This document shows, piece by piece, positions 16,553 through 25,865 of a stretch of DNA of 63,756 nt. Both the position numbers and the translations under genes were made by a program. The first letter of the stretch is position 1, and each line of letters opens with the position of its first letter. A model generated the notes under the pieces. The model did no database searches. It was given only the letters and a program-made list of their open reading frames with translations, and had not been told where the DNA came from. The DNA comes from an uncultured Eubacteriales bacterium (GTDB lineage: Bacteria > Bacillota > Clostridia > Lachnospirales > Lachnospiraceae): positions 1 through 63,756 of the forward strand of contig UQXZ01000010.1 in the NCBI GenBank assembly GCA_900545225.1, read 5' to 3'.

Positions 16553-17425
16553 TTACCAGCTTATGATTTCACAACCGTCTTCTGTAACAAGAACCTGAAC
16601 TTCCCACTGTGCAGAATCCTTGCCGTCTTCAGTATGAACTTCCCAGCCGTTTCTCTTATCTGTGTATACACCTGCCATACCTGCGTTGATCATTGGCTCA
16701 ATTGTAAACATAAGTCCAGGAACAAGCATCATGCCTGTTCCCTTTCTTATTACATATGAAACAAATGGATCTTCGTGGAATTCAAGACCTACTCCGTGTC
16801 CACCGATTTCTCTTACGATTGAAAATCCGTTGGCATATGCATGCTTCTGAATAACATCAGCAATGTCGCCTAAGAATCCCCATGGTTTAACAGCCTTGAT
16901 ACCAAGTTCAACACATTCCTTAGTTACTTCAACAAGCTTCCTTCTTTCCTCAGAAACTTCACCAATCATGAACATTCTTGAAGAATCACTGAAATAACCG
17001 TCAAGTATTGTAGAACAGTCAACATTAATAATGTCTCCATCTTTTAATACCTGGCTGCTTGTTGGAATACCGTGGCATACAACATCGTTAATTGATGTAC
17101 ATACAGACTTTGGAAATCCTTCGTAATTAAGAGGAGCAGGGATTGCCCCTCTTTTTACTGTTTCCTGATATACCATCTGGTCGATATCTTCTGTAGTCAT
17201 ACCGGCTTTAATATGTTCTGCGACATAATCAAGAACTGCCACATTTACTTCAGCACTCTTCTTAATCATCTCAACCTGAGCAGGTGTTTTAAGTAAATTG
17301 TGTCCCGGTACTCTGATATGCTTTTTTCTAAATCCGTCTAACTTTCTGTCAAATACAGCATGGCAGTCTTTATAAGCTAAACCGCTGCCACACCAGCACT
17401 CTTCTGTCGGTTTTAATCTTCTCAT
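16553..17425 (-). CDS. map: Methionine aminopeptidase with N-terminal SEC-C zinc motif
   Basis: A 290-residue type I methionine aminopeptidase. The first 20 residues carry a SEC-C-like zinc motif (CWCGSGLAYKDCH), and a linker leads to the pita-bread catalytic domain at about residue 45. Metal ligands are visible in NVDCSTILDGYFSDSS, IGGHGVGLEFHEDP and FTIEPMI. It trims the initiator Met from nascent proteins; the SEC-C finger probably helps ribosome docking, as in other long bacterial forms. Its ATG overlaps the ppaC stop in a TAATG arrangement, so translation is coupled. Confidence 0.96.
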   Translation of the reverse strand: MRRLKPTEECWCGSGLAYKDCHAVFDRKLDGFRKKHIRVPGHNLLKTPAQVEMIKKSAEVNVAVLDYVAEHIKAGMTTEDIDQMVYQETVKRGAIPAPLNYEGFPKSVCTSINDVVCHGIPTSSQVLKDGDIINVDCSTILDGYFSDSSRMFMIGEVSEERRKLVEVTKECVELGIKAVKPWGFLGDIADVIQKHAYANGFSIVREIGGHGVGLEFHEDPFVSYVIRKGTGMMLVPGLMFTIEPMINAGMAGVYTDKRNGWEVHTEDGKDSAQWEVQVLVTEDGCEIISW

Positions 17426-18357
17426 TATTTAAATGCCCCCATAATTGCAGGAACCATCTGTTTCTTTCTTGAAACAACACCAGGAAGGTAAACAGCATCT
17501 CCATCAGCTTTAACTTCAAAACCATTTGTCATAAGCTCGATTGCACCTTCACCGGCACAAACTACTGTTGAGCTTTCGTTAATGATATCTGTGATCATAA
17601 GGAATGCCATATCTGCATCAACACCCTTAATGAACTCTGAAATCTTATTGTGAATGTCATCAATTTCATCTGAGTTGATTGTGCTTACCTGAGCAACAGT
17701 GATTACCTTATTACCCATTTCAAAATTCTTGCAGTCAATGTTGAAGATTTCCTCAGCTGTCTTCTCAGCAAGGTTACTTCCTGCCTTAAACATTTCCTTA
17801 GCATATACTTCAGGATCGATACCTGCGATAGCCGCTAATTCCATACCTGCAGCCTTATCAGACTCAGTACATGTAGGTGAACGGAATAATAAAGTATCTG
17901 AAAGGATTGCAGATACCATAAGACCTGCCATTTCCTTTGTAATTTCGATACCATTTTCCTTGTACATCTGATATATGATTGTTCCTGTACAACCTACAGG
18001 CTGAACTCTCATGAAAAGTGGTGTAGCTGTAACAAGACCGCCAAGTCTATGGTGATCAATGATCTCTAAAATTTCAGCATTTTCAATACCGTCAACTGTC
18101 TGTGACTTTTCGTTGTGGTCTACAAGAATAACCTTGTCACCTTCTTCAAGTGGAGCTTCGATTAATGTTGGCTCAGCTACGTTGAAGTAATCAAGAACAT
18201 ATCTTGTCTCGTCACTTACATTACCAAGTCTCATAGCTACATACTTATCTGTACCTTCAAGCTTGTTCTTGAAGTTAGAATATGTAATTGCTGATGTCAT
18301 TGAATCTGTATCCGGATTCTTATGTCCTGTTACTAAAATCTTATCACTGTACTGTCC
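17425..18357 (-). CDS. ppaC: Manganese-dependent inorganic pyrophosphatase
   Basis: A family II pyrophosphatase of 310 residues that hydrolyses PPi in the cytoplasm. Motifs: GHKNPDTDS near the N-terminus, VDHNE, IDHHRLGG (the DHH site), and SRKKQMVP near the C-terminus for phosphate binding. No CBS domains are inserted. The start chosen is ATG 18357 (MGQYSDKI), which has AGAGGG nine bases upstream and matches the usual N-terminus; an upstream in-frame ATG at 18390 has its GAGG directly abutting it. It overlaps the PHP gene by 14 bp. Confidence 0.96.
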   Translation of the reverse strand, partial: GQYSDKILVTGHKNPDTDSMTSAITYSNFKNKLEGTDKYVAMRLGNVSDETRYVLDYFNVAEPTLIEAPLEEGDKVILVDHNEKSQTVDGIENAEILEIIDHHRLGGLVTATPLFMRVQPVGCTGTIIYQMYKENGIEITKEMAGLMVSAILSDTLLFRSPTCTESDKAAGMELAAIAGIDPEVYAKEMFKAGSNLAEKTAEEIFNIDCKNFEMGNKVITVAQVSTINSDEIDDIHNKISEFIKGVDADMAFLMITDIINESSTVVCAGEGAIELMTNGFEVKADGDAVYLPGVVSRKKQMVPAIMGAFK

Positions 18358-19435
18358 CATATCTTTCAACCCTCTCATCACTTTTCGCATCCTCTATATT
18401 CCCTACAATATTATTTGTGGATGCAATTTTCTTTTTAGTAGTAAATCTCTCAGTTTTAATTGGATAATGTATCTTATTCTTCTTTTTAAGCTTAAGCTCT
18501 GCAGGCTTGGCACCTCTGTCAAGAGCTTTCTGAATAAGCTTTCTTCTGGCCTTAATTCTCTTCTGCTCCTGCTTTTTAAGCTTTTTAGCGTATTTTAAAA
18601 TCTTATTTCTTGCGTCCTCATTTTCTCCGAAATAATCTTCTTCAACAAATGTGCCGTTAAGAATACTAAGTAAAATACCTTTATTTTTATTGGCACCAAA
18701 TCTGTTATATACCCAGAAAGCTGCGTCAACCATTCTTTTAATAGGTCTGCTCTTATCCTTAATGTACTTATCAACTGTGCTTCCACCTGTTATGGTGTCA
18801 ACATTGCCTTTAATGGCTGCGATAAGGTCATTATTACATTTTATAGAAACTCCTTCAGGGAACTGTGTAAAGCCCCTTCCAACTGATTCAGTAATATGTG
18901 CATCCGAACCACCTGTGGCAAGCTTACCATACTGAGATGCAAATGCTTCTGCCTGCAGATTGTAAATCGGATTAATTGTACTGTTATATGTCTCTATAAA
19001 ATCAAATTTCTTTGGAAAGTTCTTATGGTCCTTTCCGAAAAATGTATTGCCATATGCCCATGGTCCCGGCATGAATGGATGTGCACATCCTATGATACCG
19101 CCTCTGCTGTGAACCGCTTTTTCAAGCTGATCAATGGTAAGACCCTTAATCTGTAAAAAGTCTGATTTCACACCGTCGGGCATGATTACAAGAATATGAC
19201 CGGCATTTCTTGTGTCATACTCTATACCCTTTAAAATCACAAAATCATCAGGTATTGGAAATATATCTTTATTATCAGCATAATGATAATAACCCTGATA
19301 AGAGTCATGGTCTGTTACGACCATCCCCGTAAATCCCTTTTCTTTAAGAATTGATGCATATTGTGATAAAGGTACATGCGCATCGAAAGAGCCTTCTCTC
19401 GTATGGCAATGCATATCAAACATTTCTCTCGACAT
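18344..19435 (-). CDS. PHP-domain protein with a basic C-terminal tail
   Basis: A 363-residue protein. The PHP metal site is clear: MHCHTREGSFDAH near the N-terminus, VVTDHDSYQG, GCAHPF and ATGGSDAHI. From about residue 265 the sequence becomes a highly basic, helical Lys/Arg/Gln/Glu-rich extension with few hydrophobic residues, uncommon in PHP enzymes and suggestive of nucleic-acid or ribosome contact. Substrate is unknown; phosphoesterase activity is inferred from the fold. It is the first gene of the unit that continues into ppaC, map and ogg. Confidence 0.8.
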   Translation of the reverse strand: MSREMFDMHCHTREGSFDAHVPLSQYASILKEKGFTGMVVTDHDSYQGYYHYADNKDIFPIPDDFVILKGIEYDTRNAGHILVIMPDGVKSDFLQIKGLTIDQLEKAVHSRGGIIGCAHPFMPGPWAYGNTFFGKDHKNFPKKFDFIETYNSTINPIYNLQAEAFASQYGKLATGGSDAHITESVGRGFTQFPEGVSIKCNNDLIAAIKGNVDTITGGSTVDKYIKDKSRPIKRMVDAAFWVYNRFGANKNKGILLSILNGTFVEEDYFGENEDARNKILKYAKKLKKQEQKRIKARRKLIQKALDRGAKPAELKLKKKNKIHYPIKTERFTTKKKIASTNNIVGNIEDAKSDERVERYGTVQ

Positions 19436-19470
19436 AACAAAATCTCCATCAATATCTTAAAAACAAAATA

Positions 19471-19529
19471 ATGGGTTATGTAAATATAACTCAACAACCA
19501 TAATTGTAAAAATCATCCATAACCCATTT
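19471..19529 (-). terminator. Terminator after the MATE gene
   Basis: An 11-bp stem, AATGGGTTATG with CATAACCCATT, around a long AT-rich loop. On the minus strand it is followed by TATTTTGTTTTT. Confidence 0.65.
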
Positions 19530-19582
19530 ATTTTAATATATTTAATTAATTTAGTAAATTGAATGTTGTATCCAATATATGC

Positions 19583-20965
19583 TTATGCACTCTGAACTTC
19601 ACTCTCAATTGATTTGTGAAGTTTTTTACTAAGTGACTTCATAAATATGAAGCTTATAAATAATGCAAATGTTTCAGAGATCGGTAATGCACACCACACT
19701 AAAACAATATTTCCTGTAAATGCAAATATTATTGAAAGTGGAATAAGTATTGCAAACTGTCTGAGTATAATACAGACAAGACTGTGCATTGGATTACCAA
19801 TAGACTGGAACATAGTTGCATTAATTGTATCAATACCGGCCATTATAAATCCAATGGACATTACTCTGATTGCAGGTATTCCAAGGGCAGTTACTTCAGG
19901 TGTTGCACTGAATATAGAATATAACTGAGCCGGGAATAACTGGCACACTATTGTACAGATAATAGTAACAACCGCTACAAATATAATACTTACTTTATAT
20001 ACCTGTTTAATTCTGTCATATTTTTTAGCTCCATAGTTGTAGCTTAAAATTGGCACGATTCCGGCATTTAAACCGAAAATAGGCATATACACAATACTAA
20101 CAAGCTTGAAGTAAACTCCGTATGCCGTAATGGCATCTTCCGAGAAGCGGATAAGGATCTGGTTCATTATAAGTACAACAATTGATGTAATTGCGTTAAG
20201 AATGATTGATGAAACACCTATCTTAAGGATTTCTCCCATTTCCTTAAACTTAAATGCAAATATCTCTTTAAAGCTGAGCATAATCTCTTTGTTAAATGCA
20301 AGATTTAAAATAAGCGCAATAACTGCAGATGCAATCTGACCAATAACTGTGGCAAGAGCCGCACCTATAACACCCATCTCAGGGAAAGGTCCAATGCCGA
20401 AAATCATTAAAGGATCTAAAACGATATTGATAATCGCGCCTGATGCCTGAGACACCATGCTAAGCTTTGTCTTTCCGGTTGCCATAAGTAATCTTTCAAG
20501 GATAATTTCCATGAAAATGGCAATACTACCAATCATTACAATAGAAAGATACTCAACACCGTAATTAACTACTTCTTTAAATTCTGTCTGGAACGCAAAG
20601 AATGGTTCGCAGATAAAGAATGACAAAATAAGGAATACTAAATATCCGAGTATTGATAACATGATTCCTGTATTAGCAATACTGCTTGCCTTTTGTCTGT
20701 TTCTTTTTCCTAAATATCTTGCAACAAGTGCATTGGTACCTACACCGAAACCAACTGCACATGCTATAAATAAATTCTGTACCGGGAAAGCAAGTGACAA
20801 TGCACGCAGCGGCATATCACCATAGCTTCCTACGAATGCAGAATCGACTATGTTATACATCGCCTGGACTAACATTGATATAATAACCGGAAGCGAAATG
20901 CTAAACACCAGTTTATTAACCGGCATTACACCAAGCCTATCCGACGCATTATTTTCCCTAGCCAA
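19583..20965 (-). CDS. MATE-family efflux transporter
   Basis: A 460-residue polytopic membrane protein with the two-bundle, 12-helix MATE layout. Markers are the N-terminal PVIISMLVQAMYNIVDSAFVG segment, GVGTNALVARYLGKRN, and the second-half equivalent PIFGLNAGIVPILSYNYGAK. MATE proteins export drugs, dyes or metabolites using Na+ or H+ gradients; the substrate is not predictable. The start is a TTG at 20965 with GGAGG six bases upstream. Its first 40 bp overlap the end of the P-type ATPase gene, so the two are very likely coexpressed. Confidence 0.93.
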   Translation of the reverse strand: MARENNASDRLGVMPVNKLVFSISLPVIISMLVQAMYNIVDSAFVGSYGDMPLRALSLAFPVQNLFIACAVGFGVGTNALVARYLGKRNRQKASSIANTGIMLSILGYLVFLILSFFICEPFFAFQTEFKEVVNYGVEYLSIVMIGSIAIFMEIILERLLMATGKTKLSMVSQASGAIINIVLDPLMIFGIGPFPEMGVIGAALATVIGQIASAVIALILNLAFNKEIMLSFKEIFAFKFKEMGEILKIGVSSIILNAITSIVVLIMNQILIRFSEDAITAYGVYFKLVSIVYMPIFGLNAGIVPILSYNYGAKKYDRIKQVYKVSIIFVAVVTIICTIVCQLFPAQLYSIFSATPEVTALGIPAIRVMSIGFIMAGIDTINATMFQSIGNPMHSLVCIILRQFAILIPLSIIFAFTGNIVLVWCALPISETFALFISFIFMKSLSKKLHKSIESEVQSA

Positions 20966-23346
20966 TTGTTTCCTCCATTTTTTCTAACTTTTTTTACAAA
21001 TGCATTCATAAGTTTTTCTTCTAACTTATAGAATATCTGATATAAGAATACTGCACCTACCGCAAGGGCTATTACCCAGATAATCTGCCATCCTTCAATA
21101 GGATGAATTTCAAATAATCCAGGTAAGATTATCATTCCGCCGATAGAGCAGAATATTGTGAGACACCATATGAATAATCTGTATTTACTAAATGGTGTAC
21201 ATATTTTGTAAAGCATTAAAACTCCAACAAACAGGAGCAGCAATATTGACATTGTTGAGCTCTGATTGAAGTTAATGTTTGTCACCTTGGCAACTATGGT
21301 AACTATGGAAACTATAACGAAATTGGTGAAGCCCGCAGGCATCGCTCTTCGTAAAATAGTCTTTAAGAAGTTACCCTTAATAAGTTCATTGTTAGGTTCC
21401 ATTGAAAGGAAGAATCCCGGAATGCCTATTGTAACAAGACTTAAGTATGACATCTGTGTAGGGTAAATAGGTGTTACACTACCGATAATCATAACGAGAA
21501 TAGCTGTTAAGAATGAATAAATATTTTTATTCAGGAACAGCGATGCTGAACGCTGAATGTTATTAACTACCTGTCGGCCCTCTGAAACTACAGATTCCAT
21601 TCTTGAGAAGTCCGCATCAAGTAATACGATCTGAGATACCTTACTTACTACGTCAGAACCTTCTCCGATGGCAATAGAACAGTCGGCTTTCTTAAGAGCC
21701 AGTACGTCATTTACACCGTCACCTGTCATGGCTACAACCTTTTCATCAAGCTGTAACGCCTCAACAATCTTTCGCTTCTGTGAAGGAGCTACTCGGCCGA
21801 AAACAGTATATTTTCTTACGGCACGGTAAATGTCTGTATCTGTCTGCAATGTGGATGCATCAACATATTCATCCGCATTCTTTATTCCTACCTTCTTTGC
21901 TACAGCAGCTACTGTTGCTGGGTTATCACCTGAAATAACCTTTACTTCAACGCCCTGCTCCTGGAAGAACTTAATAGTCTTCTTAGCTGTCTTTCTTACA
22001 GGGTTTGTAAGAAGTACAAGACCTAAAGGAACAACAGGCTTTGAAAGAGGCTTTCCGTCTTTTACAACGCCATCCTCTTCAGGGATGTAACCGAAAAGAA
22101 GAACTCTGTTGCCAACATTCATATATCCCTTAATCTGATCATCATATTCAGGATATCTGTCAAGTAATAATTTCTCAGGTGCACCTAATACATATGTGCC
22201 CTCAGCAAACTGCACTGCTGAATACTTAACAAGCGATGAGAATGGGAACAGTCTTACTGCCTTGCTGTGTCCCTGATGTCTGCCAAATGTCTTCTTTAAT
22301 GTTGCCATAGTAACATTATCATTTGACATTTCACCTACGAAATTCTCTAACATATCTGTAAGAGTAGCCTGATCTGCATTTGTTTCATCATATCCGTCAA
22401 GTGGAATAAGTGCTTCAAATGCCATTTCATTTTCAGTAAGAGTACCTGTTTTATCGAGACAGAGTACATTTACACGGGCAAGTGTCTCAACACTGGCCAT
22501 TTCCTGTACAAGTACCTTCTGTACACCAAGCTTTGCAACACTGGCTGTAAGAGCAATACTTGTAAGAAGGTATAAACCTTCAGGAATCATACCTACGAGG
22601 GAAGCAACAACACTGTTGATTGTTCCAACGTAGCCGATATTAAGAACGAACATATCAAGTAAGAACATTACTACGCCGATAGGTACCATAAAGATACTTA
22701 TGAGCTTAATAAGCTTTGAAAGAGAGTTCATCATTTCTGTGCTGCTCTTTCCCTTACTTGCCTTAGCTTCCTTAGTCAGTCTGTTAACATATGAATGTTC
22801 ACCGACATCAGTAAGCTCTGCTCTGCATGTTCCGGAAATAACGAAACTTCCAGAAAGAAGCTTATCTCCCGGTTTCTTAACTATTTCATCGGATTCACCG
22901 GTTACAAGGGCTTCATTTACCTTCATTTCACCGGCGACAACCACCGCATCGGCACTTATCTGATCACCGGTTGTAAATTCACAGATATCTCCCTTAACAA
23001 GAGATTCCGTCTCCACCCGTTGCAGTTTACCATCTCGTATTACATTGGAATGTGGAGCTGTTAACACCGCCAGATTATCCAATACTCTCTTGGAATTAAG
23101 CTCCTGCAAAATTCCGATTACGGTATTAACAATAACAACGATGATAAATGTAAGGTTATTAAACGAACCTGTTGTGATTACTAATATCGCAAAGAAGAAA
23201 AAGAGTATATTGAATGCGGTTAAGGTATTACTTCTGATTATCTGTCCAACTGTTTTAGAAGTGTGTTTCTCCGTCGCATTGGACATTCCGGCAGTCGCTC
23301 TCCTATTGGCTTCCGCAGTTGTTAATCCTATATTATGGTCTGTCAT
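20926..23346 (-). CDS. Cation-translocating P-type ATPase (Exp7/CtpE-like)
   Basis: An 806-residue P-type ATPase. Visible: actuator TGES (149-152), M4 motif PEGL (255-258), phosphorylation site DKTGTLT with Asp298, SGDNPATV, and the hinge MTGDGVNDVLALKKADC. There is no N-terminal metal-binding domain and no CPx motif, which rules out heavy-metal types. The PEGL motif and overall layout resemble the Streptococcus Exp7/Mycobacterium CtpE group, for which calcium transport has been shown in CtpE; that substrate is an inference here. The start is ATG 23346 with AGAGGTG eight bases upstream. The 3' end overlaps the MATE gene. Confidence 0.9.
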   Translation of the reverse strand: MTDHNIGLTTAEANRRATAGMSNATEKHTSKTVGQIIRSNTLTAFNILFFFFAILVITTGSFNNLTFIIVVIVNTVIGILQELNSKRVLDNLAVLTAPHSNVIRDGKLQRVETESLVKGDICEFTTGDQISADAVVVAGEMKVNEALVTGESDEIVKKPGDKLLSGSFVISGTCRAELTDVGEHSYVNRLTKEAKASKGKSSTEMMNSLSKLIKLISIFMVPIGVVMFLLDMFVLNIGYVGTINSVVASLVGMIPEGLYLLTSIALTASVAKLGVQKVLVQEMASVETLARVNVLCLDKTGTLTENEMAFEALIPLDGYDETNADQATLTDMLENFVGEMSNDNVTMATLKKTFGRHQGHSKAVRLFPFSSLVKYSAVQFAEGTYVLGAPEKLLLDRYPEYDDQIKGYMNVGNRVLLFGYIPEEDGVVKDGKPLSKPVVPLGLVLLTNPVRKTAKKTIKFFQEQGVEVKVISGDNPATVAAVAKKVGIKNADEYVDASTLQTDTDIYRAVRKYTVFGRVAPSQKRKIVEALQLDEKVVAMTGDGVNDVLALKKADCSIAIGEGSDVVSKVSQIVLLDADFSRMESVVSEGRQVVNNIQRSASLFLNKNIYSFLTAILVMIIGSVTPIYPTQMSYLSLVTIGIPGFFLSMEPNNELIKGNFLKTILRRAMPAGFTNFVIVSIVTIVAKVTNINFNQSSTMSILLLLFVGVLMLYKICTPFSKYRLFIWCLTIFCSIGGMIILPGLFEIHPIEGWQIIWVIALAVGAVFLYQIFYKLEEKLMNAFVKKVRKNGGNNWLGKIMRRIGLV

Positions 23347-23582
23347 ATTTATTACACCTCTAATAGTAAAATAAAGAGTAACTGTCCTAAAAACAGCTAC
23401 TCCCCATAATTTCAGCAAACAACATATAAATCCCGGACATATTTACAGGTTTATAAATATGTCCCAAAACTTCTACATTAATACTAATTTATAATACCGT
23501 CGTACTATAAAGTAGCCAAATTTATATTTAAACATCTTAACATAGAAGAAACTATTATGCAATTAAAACGCCCTTCATATAA

Positions 23583-23624
23583 AAATAAAATGTACACACC
23601 AGAACCGGCATGTACATTTTATTT
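23583..23624 (-). terminator. Terminator of the hslO-aroK-glnS operon
   Basis: A 14-bp perfect stem (23583-23596 with 23611-23624), A/T-rich outside and GTACA inside, 34 bp after glnS. Confidence 0.75.
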
Positions 23625-23657
23625 ATCATATACTTTCTGATTTCAAATTATAAATAA

Positions 23658-25319
23658 TTATAATTTAAATGAGCTCTTAAGTGATACGATTCTGTTAAAT
23701 ACAGGCTTGCCCTCTTCTGAATCTTTAAGGTCACATACAAAATATCCGTTTCTTACGAATTGGAATCTGTCCTCAGGCTTTGCATTCATAAGATCAGGCT
23801 CAAGCATTGCGTTGTTAAGAACTACAAGTGAATTCTTATTTACGTTAATGCTTCCGTCTTCAGCAAATACACCCTTCTCTTCATCAATTATATTGTCATA
23901 TAATCTGATTTCTGCAGTCTTTGCGCGCTTTGCACTTACCCAGTGAATTGTACCCTTAACTTTTCTTCCGTCAGGTGAGTTACCACCCTTTGATTCAGGA
24001 TCATATGTACAGTGGATAACAGTTACATTGCCATTTTCATCCTTTTCAATATCTGTGCATGTAACGAAATATGCACTCATAAGTCTTACTTCGTTACCAG
24101 GGAATAATCTGAAGTATTTCTTAGGAGGTTCTTCCATGAAATCTTCTCTTTCGATATATAACTCTCTTGAAAATGGTACTGTTCTCTCACCTAATTCTTC
24201 ATTTTCAATATTATTAGGAATTGTAAGCATTTCTTCCTGGTCTTCAGGATAGTTATCAATAACAACCTTAACCGGATCAAGAATCGCCATCATACGGTTA
24301 CATTTAGGCTTAAGATCCTCTCTGATACAGAACTCAAGCATTGGAAGCTCAACTTCACCCTCAACCTTTGTAACACCTGCAAGCTTAGTAAATTCTCTGA
24401 TTGATTCAGGTGTGTAACCACGTCTTCTAAGAGCACTGATTGAAATAAGTCTTGGATCATCCCATCCGTCAACATCGCCATTTTCAACGAGTCTCTTAAT
24501 ATATCTCTTACCTGTTACAACATTCTTTAATCTGAGCTTTGCAAATTCAATCTGCTGTGGCTTCTTCTCAAAACCTACTTCATTTACACACCAGTCATAT
24601 AAAGGTCTGTGGTCTTCAAATTCCAATGTACAGAGTGAATGTGTAATCCCTTCAAATGCATCCTCAAGTGGATGAGCGAAGTCATACATTGGATAAATGC
24701 ACCAGTCATCACCTGTTCTGTGATGTGTAAGATGAGCTACTCTGTAGATAACAGGATCTCTCATGTTGATGTTAGGTGATGCCATGTCAATCTTTGCACG
24801 AAGCACCTTTTCACCATCAGCAAATTCACCATTTTTCATTCTTTCGAATAAATCAAGGTTCTCTTCAACAGATCTGTTTCTGTATGGACTTTCCTTACCA
24901 GGCTCTGTAAGTGTACCTCTGTACTCTCTGATTTCATCAGCTGTAAGGTCACAAACATATGCCTTGCCCTTCTTAATAAGAGTAACCGCTGCCTCGTACA
25001 TTTTCTCGAAGTAATTAGAAGCATACTTAATATCTCCGTCAAATTTAGCACCAAGCCAGTTAAGATCACTTAAAATAGCGTCAACATACTCATCCTTTTC
25101 TTTTCCCGGATTAGTATCGTCAAATCTGAAGTTAAATGTACCGTTATATTCCTTTGCAATACCGTAGTTTAAGAATATTGACTTTGCATGACCTATATGG
25201 AGATATCCGTTAGGCTCAGGAGGGAATCTTGTGATAATCTTATCTACTTTCCCTTCCTCAAGATCCTTATCTATAATCTGTTCAATAAAATTCTTGTATG
25301 TTGATTCTTCTTTTTCCAT
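23658..25319 (-). CDS. glnS: Glutaminyl-tRNA synthetase
   Basis: A 553-residue class I synthetase that charges tRNA-Gln. The HIGH box is PPEPNGYLHIGHAKS, the Rossmann fold and GWDDPRL segment are typical, and the C-terminal beta-barrel anticodon domain is complete. Odd point: where GlnRS normally has an MSKRKL version of the KMSKS loop, this protein reads NVVTGKRYIKRL, keeping only the GKR part. Third gene after hslO and aroK, 14 bp downstream of aroK. Confidence 0.96.
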   Translation of the reverse strand: MEKEESTYKNFIEQIIDKDLEEGKVDKIITRFPPEPNGYLHIGHAKSIFLNYGIAKEYNGTFNFRFDDTNPGKEKDEYVDAILSDLNWLGAKFDGDIKYASNYFEKMYEAAVTLIKKGKAYVCDLTADEIREYRGTLTEPGKESPYRNRSVEENLDLFERMKNGEFADGEKVLRAKIDMASPNINMRDPVIYRVAHLTHHRTGDDWCIYPMYDFAHPLEDAFEGITHSLCTLEFEDHRPLYDWCVNEVGFEKKPQQIEFAKLRLKNVVTGKRYIKRLVENGDVDGWDDPRLISISALRRRGYTPESIREFTKLAGVTKVEGEVELPMLEFCIREDLKPKCNRMMAILDPVKVVIDNYPEDQEEMLTIPNNIENEELGERTVPFSRELYIEREDFMEEPPKKYFRLFPGNEVRLMSAYFVTCTDIEKDENGNVTVIHCTYDPESKGGNSPDGRKVKGTIHWVSAKRAKTAEIRLYDNIIDEEKGVFAEDGSINVNKNSLVVLNNAMLEPDLMNAKPEDRFQFVRNGYFVCDLKDSEEGKPVFNRIVSLKSSFKL

Positions 25320-25333
25320 ACCGTTCCTTTCAT

Positions 25334-25864
25334 TTAGCCGTCAAGCAAGTCTTTACATATCTCATATACATGTCTTGCCGAATTGTAACTTTCATCTTTA
25401 TTCATATCAATAGTTATCTCTGCATACTTTTCATAGAGCGCCTGTCTCTCAGCAAATATTTCCTCTATTGTCTCTTTGCCATTTGATACAACTCCTCTTA
25501 CTGAAAGGTCACCAAGTCTTCCATTAAGAAGCTCTACATCTGTCTTAAGATAAACTATATATCCGATTTCCTTAAAATGAGCCATTGCTGCAGCACCATA
25601 TACAGCACTGCCGCCTGTCGCAATTACTGTTCTCTCAGTATTAATTGAGCAGTTTGTTTCATCTTCAAATTCAATAAAACTCTTATCTCCAAGCTCAGCA
25701 AGAATATCACCTAAAGGCTTATTCTTAATCTCCTGCATTACAAGGTCAGAATCAAGAAACTTATATCCCAACCATTTTGCAAGCTGAACACCTATTGTAC
25801 TTTTGCCGCTTCCCGGCATTCCGATAAGTATGATATTGTTTTTTGATTTAATTTCCTTATTCAA
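25334..25864 (-). CDS. aroK: Shikimate kinase
   Basis: A 176-residue P-loop kinase that phosphorylates shikimate at the 3-OH in aromatic amino-acid synthesis. The sequence shows GMPGSGKST (Walker A), the substrate-binding DSD motif after FL, ATGGSAVYG (the conserved GGG-type loop, here GGS), and a lid region LSVRGVVSNGKE. The last part is a normal AAA-like C-terminal helix. One base separates it from hslO, and it is followed closely by glnS. The GGS variant and the lid (fewer Arg than usual) make a related small-molecule kinase a minor alternative. Confidence 0.85.
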   Translation of the reverse strand: MNKEIKSKNNIILIGMPGSGKSTIGVQLAKWLGYKFLDSDLVMQEIKNKPLGDILAELGDKSFIEFEDETNCSINTERTVIATGGSAVYGAAAMAHFKEIGYIVYLKTDVELLNGRLGDLSVRGVVSNGKETIEEIFAERQALYEKYAEITIDMNKDESYNSARHVYEICKDLLDG

Positions 25865-25865
25865 A

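Noticed and set aside
23347..23582. T-box or other riboswitch near glnS or the ATPase
   Set aside because: No GGGTGGNACCGCG-type antiterminator on either strand, and the gap is downstream of glnS.
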